From the NCBI GenBank assembly GCA_021772975.1, contig JAJFKY010000006.1, positions 149,021-213,020 on the forward strand: DNA of 64,000 nucleotides. The letters are read 5' to 3'. Position 1 is the stretch's first letter. Every line of letters starts with the position of its first letter. The position numbers were made by a program, and so were the translations under genes. Positions 26,620 to 34,886 of this stretch are shown in pieces. A model generated the notes under the pieces. It was not told where the DNA came from. It worked only from the letters and a program-made list of their open reading frames with translations, and searched no databases. The stretch comes from Gammaproteobacteria bacterium. GTDB lineage: Bacteria > Pseudomonadota > Gammaproteobacteria > Xanthomonadales > Wenzhouxiangellaceae.

Positions 26620-27675
26620 TTATTCAACCGGCTTGGCTGCTGGCTGCTCCGGAGCAGTCGGTCCGACCGTGGCCTGAAGATGACTGGAGTCATGAATGGA
26701 GCCGCCGATCATCCGCAGGGTCCGATACGGTACTGCGCCTAAAGCGGTCACATGCATGCCATTCACGGTGCGCGAATAGATGTTCACCACCCCATAGCTG
26801 CTGGGCGGGTATTCGGCATCCGCACGGGTGACTTCTTCGGGTTCCAGATAGACCGAGACATTCGCCAGCCCATCGCTGTACATCAGATGTTCCAGCGGGT
26901 CCTCATCGCCTGCGCTGCTGCGCTGATGAGCCAACAGTTCGAAACCGTTGGGCAGTTGCGCCGGTCGCCAGCGTGGCTGACTGACCGTATCCGCCAGCGG
27001 TTTGACGGCATGTTCAGCCGCACCGGCAGCGGCTTCGAGCAAGTCACGGTCATCAATTTCCGCTCCCAGCTCAAGGTTGGTGAAGACCAGTTTTTCCAGC
27101 ACTTGATCATGCTCATCCAGCATCACCTGTTTGAGCAGCATTCCGGTACGTTCTTCCAGCCATAACTCATAGCCGTAACGGAAACCATCCTTAGGCTCAA
27201 TGCTGATCTGCTGCGCCAGCAGACTGGCAATGCGTTGCTGTTTGCCCAGCTGAAAACGATAGCGACTTTCACCCTGCAGTAACTGACCACTGGGCAAACG
27301 GGTAAACTGGCGATAGTTCAACTGGCTGTAATTGTCCTGCTCGGGCGCTACCGCATGCACCAGATTATTGTTGCGGTGAACTTCCCGGGTGTCGCCATCC
27401 AGAGAATACAGCCGCTCACGGATACCATTGCTGTCGCGCATATGCACCACGCCCAGCGACTGCAGCTGCCCGCTGTGGCTGTAAACAAAGGTACCTCGAT
27501 AATTTAGATGCTCCATGGCCAGCGCCATGCGCTCCAGCCAGTCGCGTGCCTCGGCGCGTTGCTGATCCTGAACCTGCTGGTGGCTGACGATATTGCTCTG
27601 ATCGGCTGGCTGGGCCAGCACCGTGCCGGCACTAAACAACACCAGCCAGCAACCGCAATAACAATATTTGATCAT
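26620..27675 (-). CDS. rseB: Sigma-E regulatory protein RseB/MucB
   Basis: Periplasmic sensor that binds the anti-sigma factor RseA and protects it from DegS/AlgW, and releases on binding lipopolysaccharide or mislocalised lipoproteins (family knowledge). The 351-residue product has a signal peptide (about 1-22, LFSAGTVLAQP). The large lipid-binding domain has WLERMALAMEHLNYRGTFVY and VEQDNY-like EQDNYSQ. The smaller C-terminal domain (about 230-335) has LPNGFELLAHQ and YSDGLANVSVYLEP. The last ~20 residues are Pro/Ala-rich. It lies 44 nt after rseA. Confidence 0.92.
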   Translation of the reverse strand: MIKYCYCGCWLVLFSAGTVLAQPADQSNIVSHQQVQDQQRAEARDWLERMALAMEHLNYRGTFVYSHSGQLQSLGVVHMRDSNGIRERLYSLDGDTREVHRNNNLVHAVAPEQDNYSQLNYRQFTRLPSGQLLQGESRYRFQLGKQQRIASLLAQQISIEPKDGFRYGYELWLEERTGMLLKQVMLDEHDQVLEKLVFTNLELGAEIDDRDLLEAAAGAAEHAVKPLADTVSQPRWRPAQLPNGFELLAHQRSSAGDEDPLEHLMYSDGLANVSVYLEPEEVTRADAEYPPSSYGVVNIYSRTVNGMHVTALGAVPYRTLRMIGGSIHDSSHLQATVGPTAPEQPAAKPVE

Positions 27676-27720
27676 CAGAGTGCCGTGCTGCTGACTGCTG
27701 TGGCCATCGACGCTGTTGAA

Positions 27721-28434
27721 TTACTGATCAATGCCGTCCAGTGCCGCCCCGTCCGGCGGCAATGCCGGCTCGCTTATATTGATGAGTTCAGCGCCGCTGG
27801 CATTGGCCTGACCACCATCCACCGGTTCACTGATAATCTCACCGGACACCAGCGGCATATAAGAAACAAAACCGAACCGTCCGTTGCTGCCGGATAACTG
27901 GTTGTGACGCAGTAGATAATCATTCAGCCGCTGCCGGGTAGCCTGTGGGTCACTGGAAAAATTGACCGGCACCGCAGCCGCGCTGAACTGTTGTTCCAGC
28001 ACACTGGAGCGGGGCATAAAACCCTCGGTACTGTCCACTGTGGCGGTCGCCACGCTGACTGGTTCGGTGGCAGCGGGCTGCTGTTCCAGCAGGTTCTGAT
28101 TGACGCCCACCAGCGCCAGCACGGCTACCGAAGCAGCCACCGCGGTCGATACCAGTGGACGGCTCCAACGGGACAAACCCGTGCGAACCGAGGCTGGCTG
28201 ATCGGCTTCCAGCTGTGGCTCAGCGTCCCGCTGCGCCTGAATACCCGCCAGAAAGTTGTCCGATACGGGCTGGGCATGCCCTTCGCGCAGATAACCACGC
28301 ACCAGATGCATGCGTTCCCAGTGGCCGCGCAGATCCTGATCCTGGGTCAGACGGCGGACGGCAAAGCGGCTACGGTCGCGTGGCAATTCGCCATCCATCA
28401 ACCCGGCAACGTCTTCCAATACCTTATCTTTCAT
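27721..28434 (-). CDS. rseA: Anti-sigma-E factor RseA/MucA
   Basis: Single-pass inner-membrane anti-sigma factor; the cytoplasmic N-terminus sequesters sigma-E and the protein is degraded stepwise under envelope stress. The ATG at 28434 (MKDKVLEDVAGLMDGEL) gives 237 residues and the usual N-terminus; an upstream ATG at 28455 is less likely. The RseA N domain covers about 1-80 (RRLTQDQDLRGHWERMHLVRGYL). A TM helix falls near 101-117 (VSTAVAASVAVLALVGV) and the rest is periplasmic. The C-terminal residues end DGIDQ, not a clean hydrophobic site-1 tail. It follows rpoE by 69 nt. Confidence 0.9.
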   Translation of the reverse strand: MKDKVLEDVAGLMDGELPRDRSRFAVRRLTQDQDLRGHWERMHLVRGYLREGHAQPVSDNFLAGIQAQRDAEPQLEADQPASVRTGLSRWSRPLVSTAVAASVAVLALVGVNQNLLEQQPAATEPVSVATATVDSTEGFMPRSSVLEQQFSAAAVPVNFSSDPQATRQRLNDYLLRHNQLSGSNGRFGFVSYMPLVSGEIISEPVDGGQANASGAELINISEPALPPDGAALDGIDQ

Positions 28435-28503
28435 GTGCTTTTTCCGATGCCTCAATAATGTTTGTATACAGATTCCGGTTAACTGACTGGCGCTGAGTCC
28501 GAC

Positions 28504-29085
28504 TCAATCATCATGCAGCAATGGCCGCAGGCGTTGATCGATAGCCTCACGCGCCCGGAAAATGCGCGAGCGTACCGTGCCGATCGGACAGGCCATAGTG
28601 GTGGCGATATCTTCGTAACTCATGCCTTCCATTTCCCGCAGGGTGATGGCGGTGCGCAGGTCATCCGGCAAACTACGGATAGCTTCGTCAATGGTCTGTT
28701 CAATTTCCTGCTTGAGCAGTTCGTGCTCCGGAGTACCACTGTCCTTAAGACGGCTGTCACCCACAAATTGTTCCGCTTCCTGTGCGTCCAGATCACTGGC
28801 GGGCGGGCGGCGTGACAATGCGACCAGATGGTTCTTGGCGGTATTGATCGCAATCCGGTACATCCAGGTGTAAAAAGCGCTGTCACCGCGAAAACGTTTG
28901 ATGGCCCGATAGGCTTTAATAAAAGCTTCCTGGGAAACATCCAGCGCTTCGGCATAATCAGAAACATAGCGGCTGACCAGGCTGACGATCTTGTGCTGAT
29001 ACTTAAGCACCAGCAGGTCAAAAGCCTGCTTATCGCCCTGCTGAACGCGTTCTACCAGCAACTGATCGGTTTCACGCTCACTCAT
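28504..29085 (-). CDS. rpoE: RNA polymerase sigma-E factor (RpoE/AlgU)
   Basis: ECF sigma factor for the envelope stress regulon. The ATG at 29085 (MSERETDQLLVERVQQGDKQAF) gives 193 residues, as in E. coli (191). An open frame continues to 29286 but its extra ~67 residues are low-complexity and unlike the family. Region 2 has LVLKYQHKIVSLVSRYV and DVSQEAFIKAYRAIKRFRG; region 4 has LREMEGMSYEDIATTMACPIGTVRSRIFRAR. It heads the rpoE-rseA-rseB-rseC-mucD operon, ending at the terminator near 24500. Confidence 0.96.
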   Translation of the reverse strand: MSERETDQLLVERVQQGDKQAFDLLVLKYQHKIVSLVSRYVSDYAEALDVSQEAFIKAYRAIKRFRGDSAFYTWMYRIAINTAKNHLVALSRRPPASDLDAQEAEQFVGDSRLKDSGTPEHELLKQEIEQTIDEAIRSLPDDLRTAITLREMEGMSYEDIATTMACPIGTVRSRIFRAREAIDQRLRPLLHDD

Positions 29086-29439
29086 GCTGCCTGAACCCGC
29101 CTGATGGATCGCCAGCATGGCGGCCGAGGCAACCACGCCAGAGCTTTTAGCCCATGCATTTGCGTCAGACCGTGAAGATCGATTGTGAGCAGTTGTCGAT
29201 GCAGTACGACGTTCCGGCATATCGGTCGCATCGGTTGTAGAATCCTTGGTCAGTGACCGCTGTGCTATTGCGGCAGTAGTTATCATTTGCTGCGGTACTC
29301 TAGCATATTAAATCGATTTTGAGACCTGCTCAGCGCCGGCTGGTTCCATGGGATTTCTATCTCGCCGGTAACTTTTTCACACTCTCCGGGATGACGGCGG
29401 CTATGCAGGACAGGCATAATAGCGGGCTTTCCTTTCACA
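29086..29439. other. Intergenic region between divergent rpoE and aldehyde dehydrogenase
   Basis: A spacer of about 354 bp that must hold the promoters of both directions. The minus-strand frame running through it in phase with rpoE is Ser/Ala/Thr-rich and not judged coding. One sigma-E-type promoter candidate is listed separately; nothing else was recognised. Confidence 0.5.
29318..29347 (-). promoter_or_regulatory. Candidate sigma-E promoter upstream of rpoE
   Basis: On the minus strand GGAACC (29342-29347) is followed after 17 nt by TCTCAAA (29318-29324), resembling the sigma-E consensus GGAACTT with a TCTGA-type -10. It lies about 230 nt before rpoE and would fit the autoregulation known in relatives. 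The -35 and spacer are imperfect. Confidence 0.35.
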
Positions 29440-30969
29440 ATGAGCATGGATAACAACATGGATTTTCTGCAACAGCTTGGCATCACCAACACTCACTCCG
29501 GCGCCTGGTATGGCGAATGGAGCAGCACCACCGATCAGGGTGTGATCGATTCGTATAACCCCACCACCGGAGAAGTCATCAACAGCGTGTATGCCTGCTC
29601 GGAGGATGATTACGAGCGGGTCATTGAAACTGCCCAGGCAGCCGCGCTGGAATGGCGGCAATTACCCGCGCCGCAGCGCGGTGAAGCCGTCCGGCTGGTA
29701 ACCAATGCCTTACGCGAACACAAGGATGCGCTGGGCAGCCTGGTCAGTCTGGAAATGGGCAAGCTCAAGGCCGAAGGTGACGGCGAAGTCCAGGAAATGA
29801 TCGATATCGGCGATTTTGCGGTGGGCCAGTCGCGCATGCTGTACGGCCTGACCATGCATTCCGAGCGCCCCGGCCATCGCATGTACGAACAATGGCATCC
29901 ATTGGGTGTAGTCGGCGTGATCACGGCGTTCAACTTTCCGGTAGCGGTGTGGGCATGGAATGCCATGCTGGCCGCGATCTGCGGCAATGCCACCATCTGG
30001 AAGCCTTCACCCAAGGGCGTGTTGTGCTGCGCAGCGGTACAGCGCATCGCCAACCAGGCTCTGGCCGATCAGGGCTATCCGCCGATTTTCCTCAGCTTTA
30101 TGGAGAACGGCAATGAGCTGGCGGAAAAATTTGTCAATGATCAGCGCGTCAATCTGATCTCCTTCACCGGCTCCAGCGCCATCGGCAGCCAGGTGGCCGC
30201 CAAGGTGGCGGCCCGTTCCGGTAAGAGCCTGCTGGAGTTGGGCGGCAACAATGCCATGATCATCGATTCGACCGCCGACCTGAAGCTGGCCATTCCCGCG
30301 GTGGTGTTCGGCGCGGTCGGCACTGCCGGACAGCGCTGTACCAGTACCCGTCGGCTGTTCGTTCACGAGTCAATCGTCGACGATGTCTGTGACAAGCTGG
30401 TCACCGCTTACGAGCAGGTGCGGATCGGCGACCCGCTGGAGGAAGCAACCCTGATGGGCCCGCTCACCGACCCAGCGGCAGTGGAACGCTACGAGGATGC
30501 CATCCAGCAGGCACAGGCAGCCGGCGGCAAAGTATTGTGCGGCGCCCAGCGTTTGGCGCGGCCCGGTTATTTTGTCAAGCCAACCATTATTCGTGCCGAA
30601 AATCACTGGGATATTGTCCAGGCGGAAACCTTTGCACCGATTCTATATGTAATGAGCTACAGCGATATCGATCAAGCCATTGCCATGCAGAATGATGTCA
30701 GACAGGGCCTGTCCTCAGCCATCTTCACCCGCGATCTGCAGACTTCGGAGAAGTTCCTGTCAGCGATGGGCAGTGACTGTGGTATCGCGAATGTCAACAT
30801 CGGCACCTCCGGCGCGGAAATCGGTGGCGCGTTTGGCGGCGAAAAAGAAACCGGCGGTGGCCGTGAATCCGGTTCGGATGCCTGGCGTAATTACATGCGG
30901 CGGCAAACCAACACCATCAACTGGAGCAGTGATCTGCCGCTGGCGCAAGGGATTAAATTCGATATCTGA
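29440..30969 (+). CDS. Aldehyde dehydrogenase, ALDH7/aminoadipate-semialdehyde dehydrogenase type
   Basis: NAD-dependent oxidation of an aldehyde to an acid, probably L-2-aminoadipate 6-semialdehyde in lysine breakdown, as in AmaB/antiquitin. The 509-residue product has the Rossmann motif [11 protein letters not shown], the general-base Glu in LELGGNNA and the catalytic Cys in [12 protein letters not shown]-terminal FLQQLGI and the C-terminal [29 protein letters not shown] pattern are those of ALDH7. The start at 29440 is one of three nearby ATGs (29446 and 29458 are alternatives). A glutaryl-CoA-dehydrogenase-like gene at 43.5 kb could belong to the same pathway, but the two are not in one operon. 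Confidence 0.88.
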   Translation: MSMDNNMDFLQQLGITNTHSGAWYGEWSSTTDQGVIDSYNPTTGEVINSVYACSEDDYERVIETAQAAALEWRQLPAPQRGEAVRLVTNALREHKDALGSLVSLEMGKLKAEGDGEVQEMIDIGDFAVGQSRMLYGLTMHSERPGHRMYEQWHPLGVVGVITAFNFPVAVWAWNAMLAAICGNATIWKPSPKGVLCCAAVQRIANQALADQGYPPIFLSFMENGNELAEKFVNDQRVNLISFTGSSAIGSQVAAKVAARSGKSLLELGGNNAMIIDSTADLKLAIPAVVFGAVGTAGQRCTSTRRLFVHESIVDDVCDKLVTAYEQVRIGDPLEEATLMGPLTDPAAVERYEDAIQQAQAAGGKVLCGAQRLARPGYFVKPTIIRAENHWDIVQAETFAPILYVMSYSDIDQAIAMQNDVRQGLSSAIFTRDLQTSEKFLSAMGSDCGIANVNIGTSGAEIGGAFGGEKETGGGRESGSDAWRNYMRRQTNTINWSSDLPLAQGIKFDI

Positions 30970-30984
30970 TCGGCGCTGCCGCGA

Positions 30985-32013
30985 TTGTATTCCCTACTGC
31001 GCAATCTGCTGTTTCGGCTGCCTGCCGAGACAGCCCATGATCTCGGACTGACCGGCCTGGACTGGGCCGGTCAGCTGCTGGTCAGCCCACCCCGGCCGTT
31101 ACCCGTTAAACAGCTGGGCCTGACGTTCCCCAATCCGGTCGGCCTGGCCGCCGGGCTGGACAAGAACGGTGACCACATTGATAGCCTGCTGGCGCTGGGA
31201 TTTGGCTTTATAGAGATCGGCACCACCACGCCCAAACCGCAACCGGGTAATCCCAAGCCACGCATGTTTCGCCTGCCTGAGGTCCAGGGGGTGATTAACC
31301 GGCTGGGATTCAATAATAAGGGTGTTGAACATCTGGTCAGCCAGGTGGAAGGCAGCAAAGCCTGGCGGCAAGGCGCCATTATCGGCATCAATATCGGCAA
31401 AAACAAAACCACGCCGAACGAACGCGCGGTGGACGATTATCTGTTCTGCCTGGAACGCGTATACCGGCTGGCCAGTTACATCACCATCAATATCTCCTCG
31501 CCCAACACCGAAAACCTGCGTGACCTGCAACATCGTGAGGCATTGCTCAAACTGTTGCTGCCACTACGGGAACGGCAACAGCAACTGGCCGGACAGCACC
31601 AGCGCCAGGTTCCTTTACTGGTCAAACTGGCGCCTGATCTGGCTGAGCCGGAACTGGACGAAATCGCCGAGGTCATCACCCAGGCTGAAATGCAGGGCGT
31701 GATCTGTGGCAACACCACCATCAGCCGCCGGGGCGTCACCAAGCTGCCGCATGGTCAGGAAACCGGCGGCCTGAGCGGCGCGCCACTGAAACGCAAGGCC
31801 GATGACTTACTCCAGGCGATGCGCGCACGGCTGCCCGCCAAGGTCCCCATTATCGGTGTGGGCGGCATCACTTGCGGGCAGGATGCCGCGGATAAATGGT
31901 CGGCAGGCGCTGATCTGGTGCAGTTTTATACCGGCATGATTTATCGCGGCCCGGCGCTGATCGGTGAGTGCGTTGAGGCGCTGCGCCAGGCTGTTGGCGA
32001 CAGTATCGAATAA
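30985..32013 (+). CDS. pyrD: Dihydroorotate dehydrogenase (quinone), class 2
   Basis: Membrane-associated FMN enzyme oxidising dihydroorotate to orotate with a quinone acceptor, step 4 of pyrimidine synthesis. The 342-residue product starts with a TTG at 30985, giving MYSLLRNLLFRLPAETAHDL, the amphipathic quinone-site helices typical of class 2. Motifs GLAAGLDKNGDHID, EIGTTTPKPQPGNPKPRMFRL, NISSPNT and the FMN-phosphate region GVGGITCGQDA with QFYTGMIYRGP are complete. No ATG start gives the expected N-terminus. murB follows after only 4 bp. Confidence 0.95.
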   Translation: MYSLLRNLLFRLPAETAHDLGLTGLDWAGQLLVSPPRPLPVKQLGLTFPNPVGLAAGLDKNGDHIDSLLALGFGFIEIGTTTPKPQPGNPKPRMFRLPEVQGVINRLGFNNKGVEHLVSQVEGSKAWRQGAIIGINIGKNKTTPNERAVDDYLFCLERVYRLASYITINISSPNTENLRDLQHREALLKLLLPLRERQQQLAGQHQRQVPLLVKLAPDLAEPELDEIAEVITQAEMQGVICGNTTISRRGVTKLPHGQETGGLSGAPLKRKADDLLQAMRARLPAKVPIIGVGGITCGQDAADKWSAGADLVQFYTGMIYRGPALIGECVEALRQAVGDSIE

Positions 32014-32017
32014 GCCG

Positions 32018-33055
32018 ATGCCCGGCAATCAACCCGCCATCCGCACCAACGTCGATATCCGGCATCTGAACAGCCTGGGTTTGCCCTGCCGCGCCGCCGG
32101 CTGGTGTCGGGTCCACCACTGGTCAGCGTTGCAACAGGCGCTAGCGGACCCTCGCTTTGCGCAACAACCCCATCTGATTCTGGGCGGCGGCAGCAATGTG
32201 GTGCTGGTGGATGATTTTCCCGGACTGGTGATCCAGCCTGACTGGCATGGAATTGATATCGTCGCGGAAACCAGCCGTACGGTCAGCATTCAGGTCGGCG
32301 CGGCCGAACCCTGGGACCGGCTGGTGCGCTGGAGCGTGGACCGCCAGCTGCATGGCCTGGAGAACCTGGCAGCGATCCCGGGCTGGTGCGGCGCGGCGCC
32401 GATGCAGAATATCGGTGCCTACGGCGTGGAGTTCAGTGATAGCTGCGTGGCGGTTGATTATCTGGACCTGAGCACCGGCCAGTCACATCAGCTCAGTGCT
32501 GAGCAATGTCAGTTCGGCTACCGGCACAGTATTTTCAAAACCACAGCGGCACACAACTGGCTGGTAACCGGCGTGTCTCTGCAACTGGCCCGGCAGGCGC
32601 CGTTTAAACTGACCTATCCGGGTGTGCGCGAGGCCCTCGACGCCCAGGGCATTAGCGAACCCACACCGGCCGCGGTAGCTGCAGCGATTACCCGAATCCG
32701 GCAACGCAAACTGCCTGATCCGGCCAGCCTGGGCAATGCCGGCAGTTTTTTCAAAAACCCCATCGTGAGTCGAGCCACTGCCGATGCTCTGCTGGAGCAG
32801 CATCCGCAGCTACCGCACTGGCCTGCCGGCGAGCAGGTGAAACTCAGCGCCGCCTGGCTGATCGAACAGTGTGGCTGGAAGGGTCGGCGCACCGGACCGG
32901 TGGGCGTTCACCGGCAGCATGCACTGGTGCTGGTACATTACGGCCACGGCAATGGACGCCAGTTGCTGCACCTGGCCGGCAACATTCAACAGGACGTCAA
33001 CAACCGCTTTGGCATTGCTTTACAACCAGAGCCAAAGATCATTCAATCCTCATGA
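32018..33055 (+). CDS. murB: UDP-N-acetylenolpyruvoylglucosamine reductase, type I MurB
   Basis: FAD- and NADPH-dependent reductase forming UDP-MurNAc in peptidoglycan synthesis. The ATG at 32018 yields 345 residues, 4 bp after pyrD; an earlier frame start at 31964 overlaps pyrD. FAD-binding motifs LGGGSNVV, GLENLAAIPGWCGAAPMQNIGAYG and the NPIVSRATAD region are present, with Ser in GNAGSFFKNP as the proton donor and a C-terminal Glu in PEPKII. Length and motif order fit the E. coli-like type I enzyme. The MurB substrate-loop tyrosine sits in QFGYRHSIFK. Confidence 0.95.
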   Translation: MPGNQPAIRTNVDIRHLNSLGLPCRAAGWCRVHHWSALQQALADPRFAQQPHLILGGGSNVVLVDDFPGLVIQPDWHGIDIVAETSRTVSIQVGAAEPWDRLVRWSVDRQLHGLENLAAIPGWCGAAPMQNIGAYGVEFSDSCVAVDYLDLSTGQSHQLSAEQCQFGYRHSIFKTTAAHNWLVTGVSLQLARQAPFKLTYPGVREALDAQGISEPTPAAVAAAITRIRQRKLPDPASLGNAGSFFKNPIVSRATADALLEQHPQLPHWPAGEQVKLSAAWLIEQCGWKGRRTGPVGVHRQHALVLVHYGHGNGRQLLHLAGNIQQDVNNRFGIALQPEPKIIQSS

Positions 33056-33068
33056 AACGGAAGCGTGT

Positions 33069-34775
33069 ATGTCTGTAGCTCTTTATCGTCTGAATCTGTG
33101 CGGGAAATTTTTTGTCATCCTGTTGGCCGTGGTTTGTCTGTGCGCCTGCAATCAGCAGCCCACTCCGCCCGGCGGGGAAGCAACAACCGCGGTTAACCCG
33201 GAAATTGACAGCAACAGGCTGTTGCAGGATATCGCCACGCTGGCCTCGGACGAGTTCGAAGGTCGCGCGCCGATGTCACACGGAGAAACCTTGACACTGG
33301 GTTTTATCGAGCAACGCTTGCGTGAGCTTGGTATCGAACCATTATTTGCTGAGGGCTACCGGCAACCGGTACCGCTGGTTGCCATCACCACTCAACCGGA
33401 TGCGCAGATGACCGTTACGCCGGCCACCGCCGAGGCGGGTGAACCGCTGGTGCTGAACTATGCTGAAAATGTCATGCTGTGGTCACAGCGTGCCGCTCGG
33501 CAGCTGTCATTGCAGGCCAGTGAGCTGGTATTCGTCGGTTACGGCGTGGTCGCACCCGAATATGGCTGGAACGACTATCAGGACGTTGATGTAACTGGAA
33601 AAACCGTGATCATCCTGGTTAATGATCCCGGCTTTGCCAGCAATGACAAAACGCTTTTTTCCGGCCGGGCGATGACCTACTACGGCCGCTGGACTTACAA
33701 ATTTGAGGAAGCCGCCAGACAAGGCGCCGCCGCGGCTTTGATCATTCACAATACCGAGCCTGCCAGCTATCCCTGGGCGGTGGTAGCCAATAGCTGGTCC
33801 GGCCCACAGTTCCATCTTAACCAGGCAGCGGATGCCAACAACCTGCTGGAGATTGAGGGCTGGCTGACCTACCAGGCCGCGGTTCAGCTGATGAATCTGG
33901 CCGGACACAATCTGGGTGATCTGGAAAGTGCCGCCCAGAGCGCCGACTTCCAGGCCCTGACATTGCCCCTGCAGGTCAGCACCGAATTGCAGCAGACCAT
34001 CGAGAGGGCGGAGTCCTACAACATCGGCGGCATACTCAACGGCAGTGTAAAGCCTGACGAGTTATTTATTTACATGGCCCATTGGGACCATATCGGCAAG
34101 GATGACAGCGCTGCCGAGGCGGTAGACAACATCTACAACGGCGCGGTAGATAATGCCACCGGAGTGGCCGGCATACTGGCGCTGGCGGAAGCATTCGCGG
34201 GACAACCACGGGCACCACGGCGCAGCGTCGCTTTTCTGGCGGTGACCGCGGAAGAATCCGGCCTGCTGGGCTCCGCTCACTACGCCCGGAATCCACCCTT
34301 GCCGATGAGCCAGCATATCGCCGGTATTAACATGGATGCCATGAATGTTTACGGTCCGACCAATGATCTGGTGGTAGTTGGCTACGGCAACTCACAGATG
34401 GAAGATTATCTGCGCCTGCATGCCGATAATCAGCAACGCATCGTAGCTCCTGAGGAGCATCCTGAGGCCGGTGGTTTTTATCGCTCCGATCACTTCAATT
34501 TCGCCAAGCAGGGCGTGCCGGTATTGTTTGCCGAATCAGGCAGCGATCATGTCGAGCATGGCACCGCCTGGATGATCCAGAAACAAAACGACTTCAACGC
34601 CAATCGCTATCACAAAGCCGAGGATGAAGTACTCGATGACTGGGACCTGAGCGGCATGCAGCAGGATCTGCGACTGTTCTTTTATATCGGCTGGGATCTG
34701 ACCAACAACACCGACTGGCCGCAGTGGTATGACGGTAATGAGTTTAAAGCGATTCGCGAAGCCAGCAGGAACTGA
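33069..34775 (+). CDS. M28 family metallopeptidase lipoprotein
   Basis: Exported zinc aminopeptidase. The ATG at 33069 gives 568 residues; a longer frame from 32871 overlaps murB and is rejected. A lipoprotein signal ends LCAC (Cys near residue 29). A PA-like inserted domain spans about 150-290 (SELVFVGYGVVAPEYGWNDY, GAAAALIIHNTEPASYP). The catalytic domain has the metal ligands in YMAHWDHIG, GAVDNATGVAG, the TAEESGLLGS Glu pair, NMDAMN and SDHFNFAKQG. This order is that of M28 peptidases with a PA insert. Substrate unknown. It probably forms a transcript with pyrD-murB or its own, with GGAAG ahead of the start. Confidence 0.9.
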   Translation: MSVALYRLNLCGKFFVILLAVVCLCACNQQPTPPGGEATTAVNPEIDSNRLLQDIATLASDEFEGRAPMSHGETLTLGFIEQRLRELGIEPLFAEGYRQPVPLVAITTQPDAQMTVTPATAEAGEPLVLNYAENVMLWSQRAARQLSLQASELVFVGYGVVAPEYGWNDYQDVDVTGKTVIILVNDPGFASNDKTLFSGRAMTYYGRWTYKFEEAARQGAAAALIIHNTEPASYPWAVVANSWSGPQFHLNQAADANNLLEIEGWLTYQAAVQLMNLAGHNLGDLESAAQSADFQALTLPLQVSTELQQTIERAESYNIGGILNGSVKPDELFIYMAHWDHIGKDDSAAEAVDNIYNGAVDNATGVAGILALAEAFAGQPRAPRRSVAFLAVTAEESGLLGSAHYARNPPLPMSQHIAGINMDAMNVYGPTNDLVVVGYGNSQMEDYLRLHADNQQRIVAPEEHPEAGGFYRSDHFNFAKQGVPVLFAESGSDHVEHGTAWMIQKQNDFNANRYHKAEDEVLDDWDLSGMQQDLRLFFYIGWDLTNNTDWPQWYDGNEFKAIREASRN

Positions 34776-34848
34776 TTAAATAGTCAATATAAGCCTATCT
34801 GAGAATTAAAATTCCAAATTGATATACAACCTTCGGCTGCCTTATTGG

Positions 34849-34869
34849 ATTGCCAGTAGTGCTGGCAAT
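34849..34869. terminator. Small hairpin between converging genes
   Basis: An 8-bp inverted repeat ATTGCCAG/CTGGCAAT with a 5-nt loop lies between the M28 gene and the minus-strand gene ending at 34887. No T-run follows, so a terminator role is tentative. Confidence 0.35.
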
Positions 34870-34886
34870 ATCATAGAGCATTTATA

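Noticed and set aside
28504..29286. RpoE extended N-terminus to 29286
   Set aside because: The extra residues are low-complexity and E. coli-like RpoE starts at MSERETDQ (29085).
32871..33068. M28 peptidase starting at 32871
   Set aside because: The extra segment overlaps murB and precedes the lipobox signal peptide.
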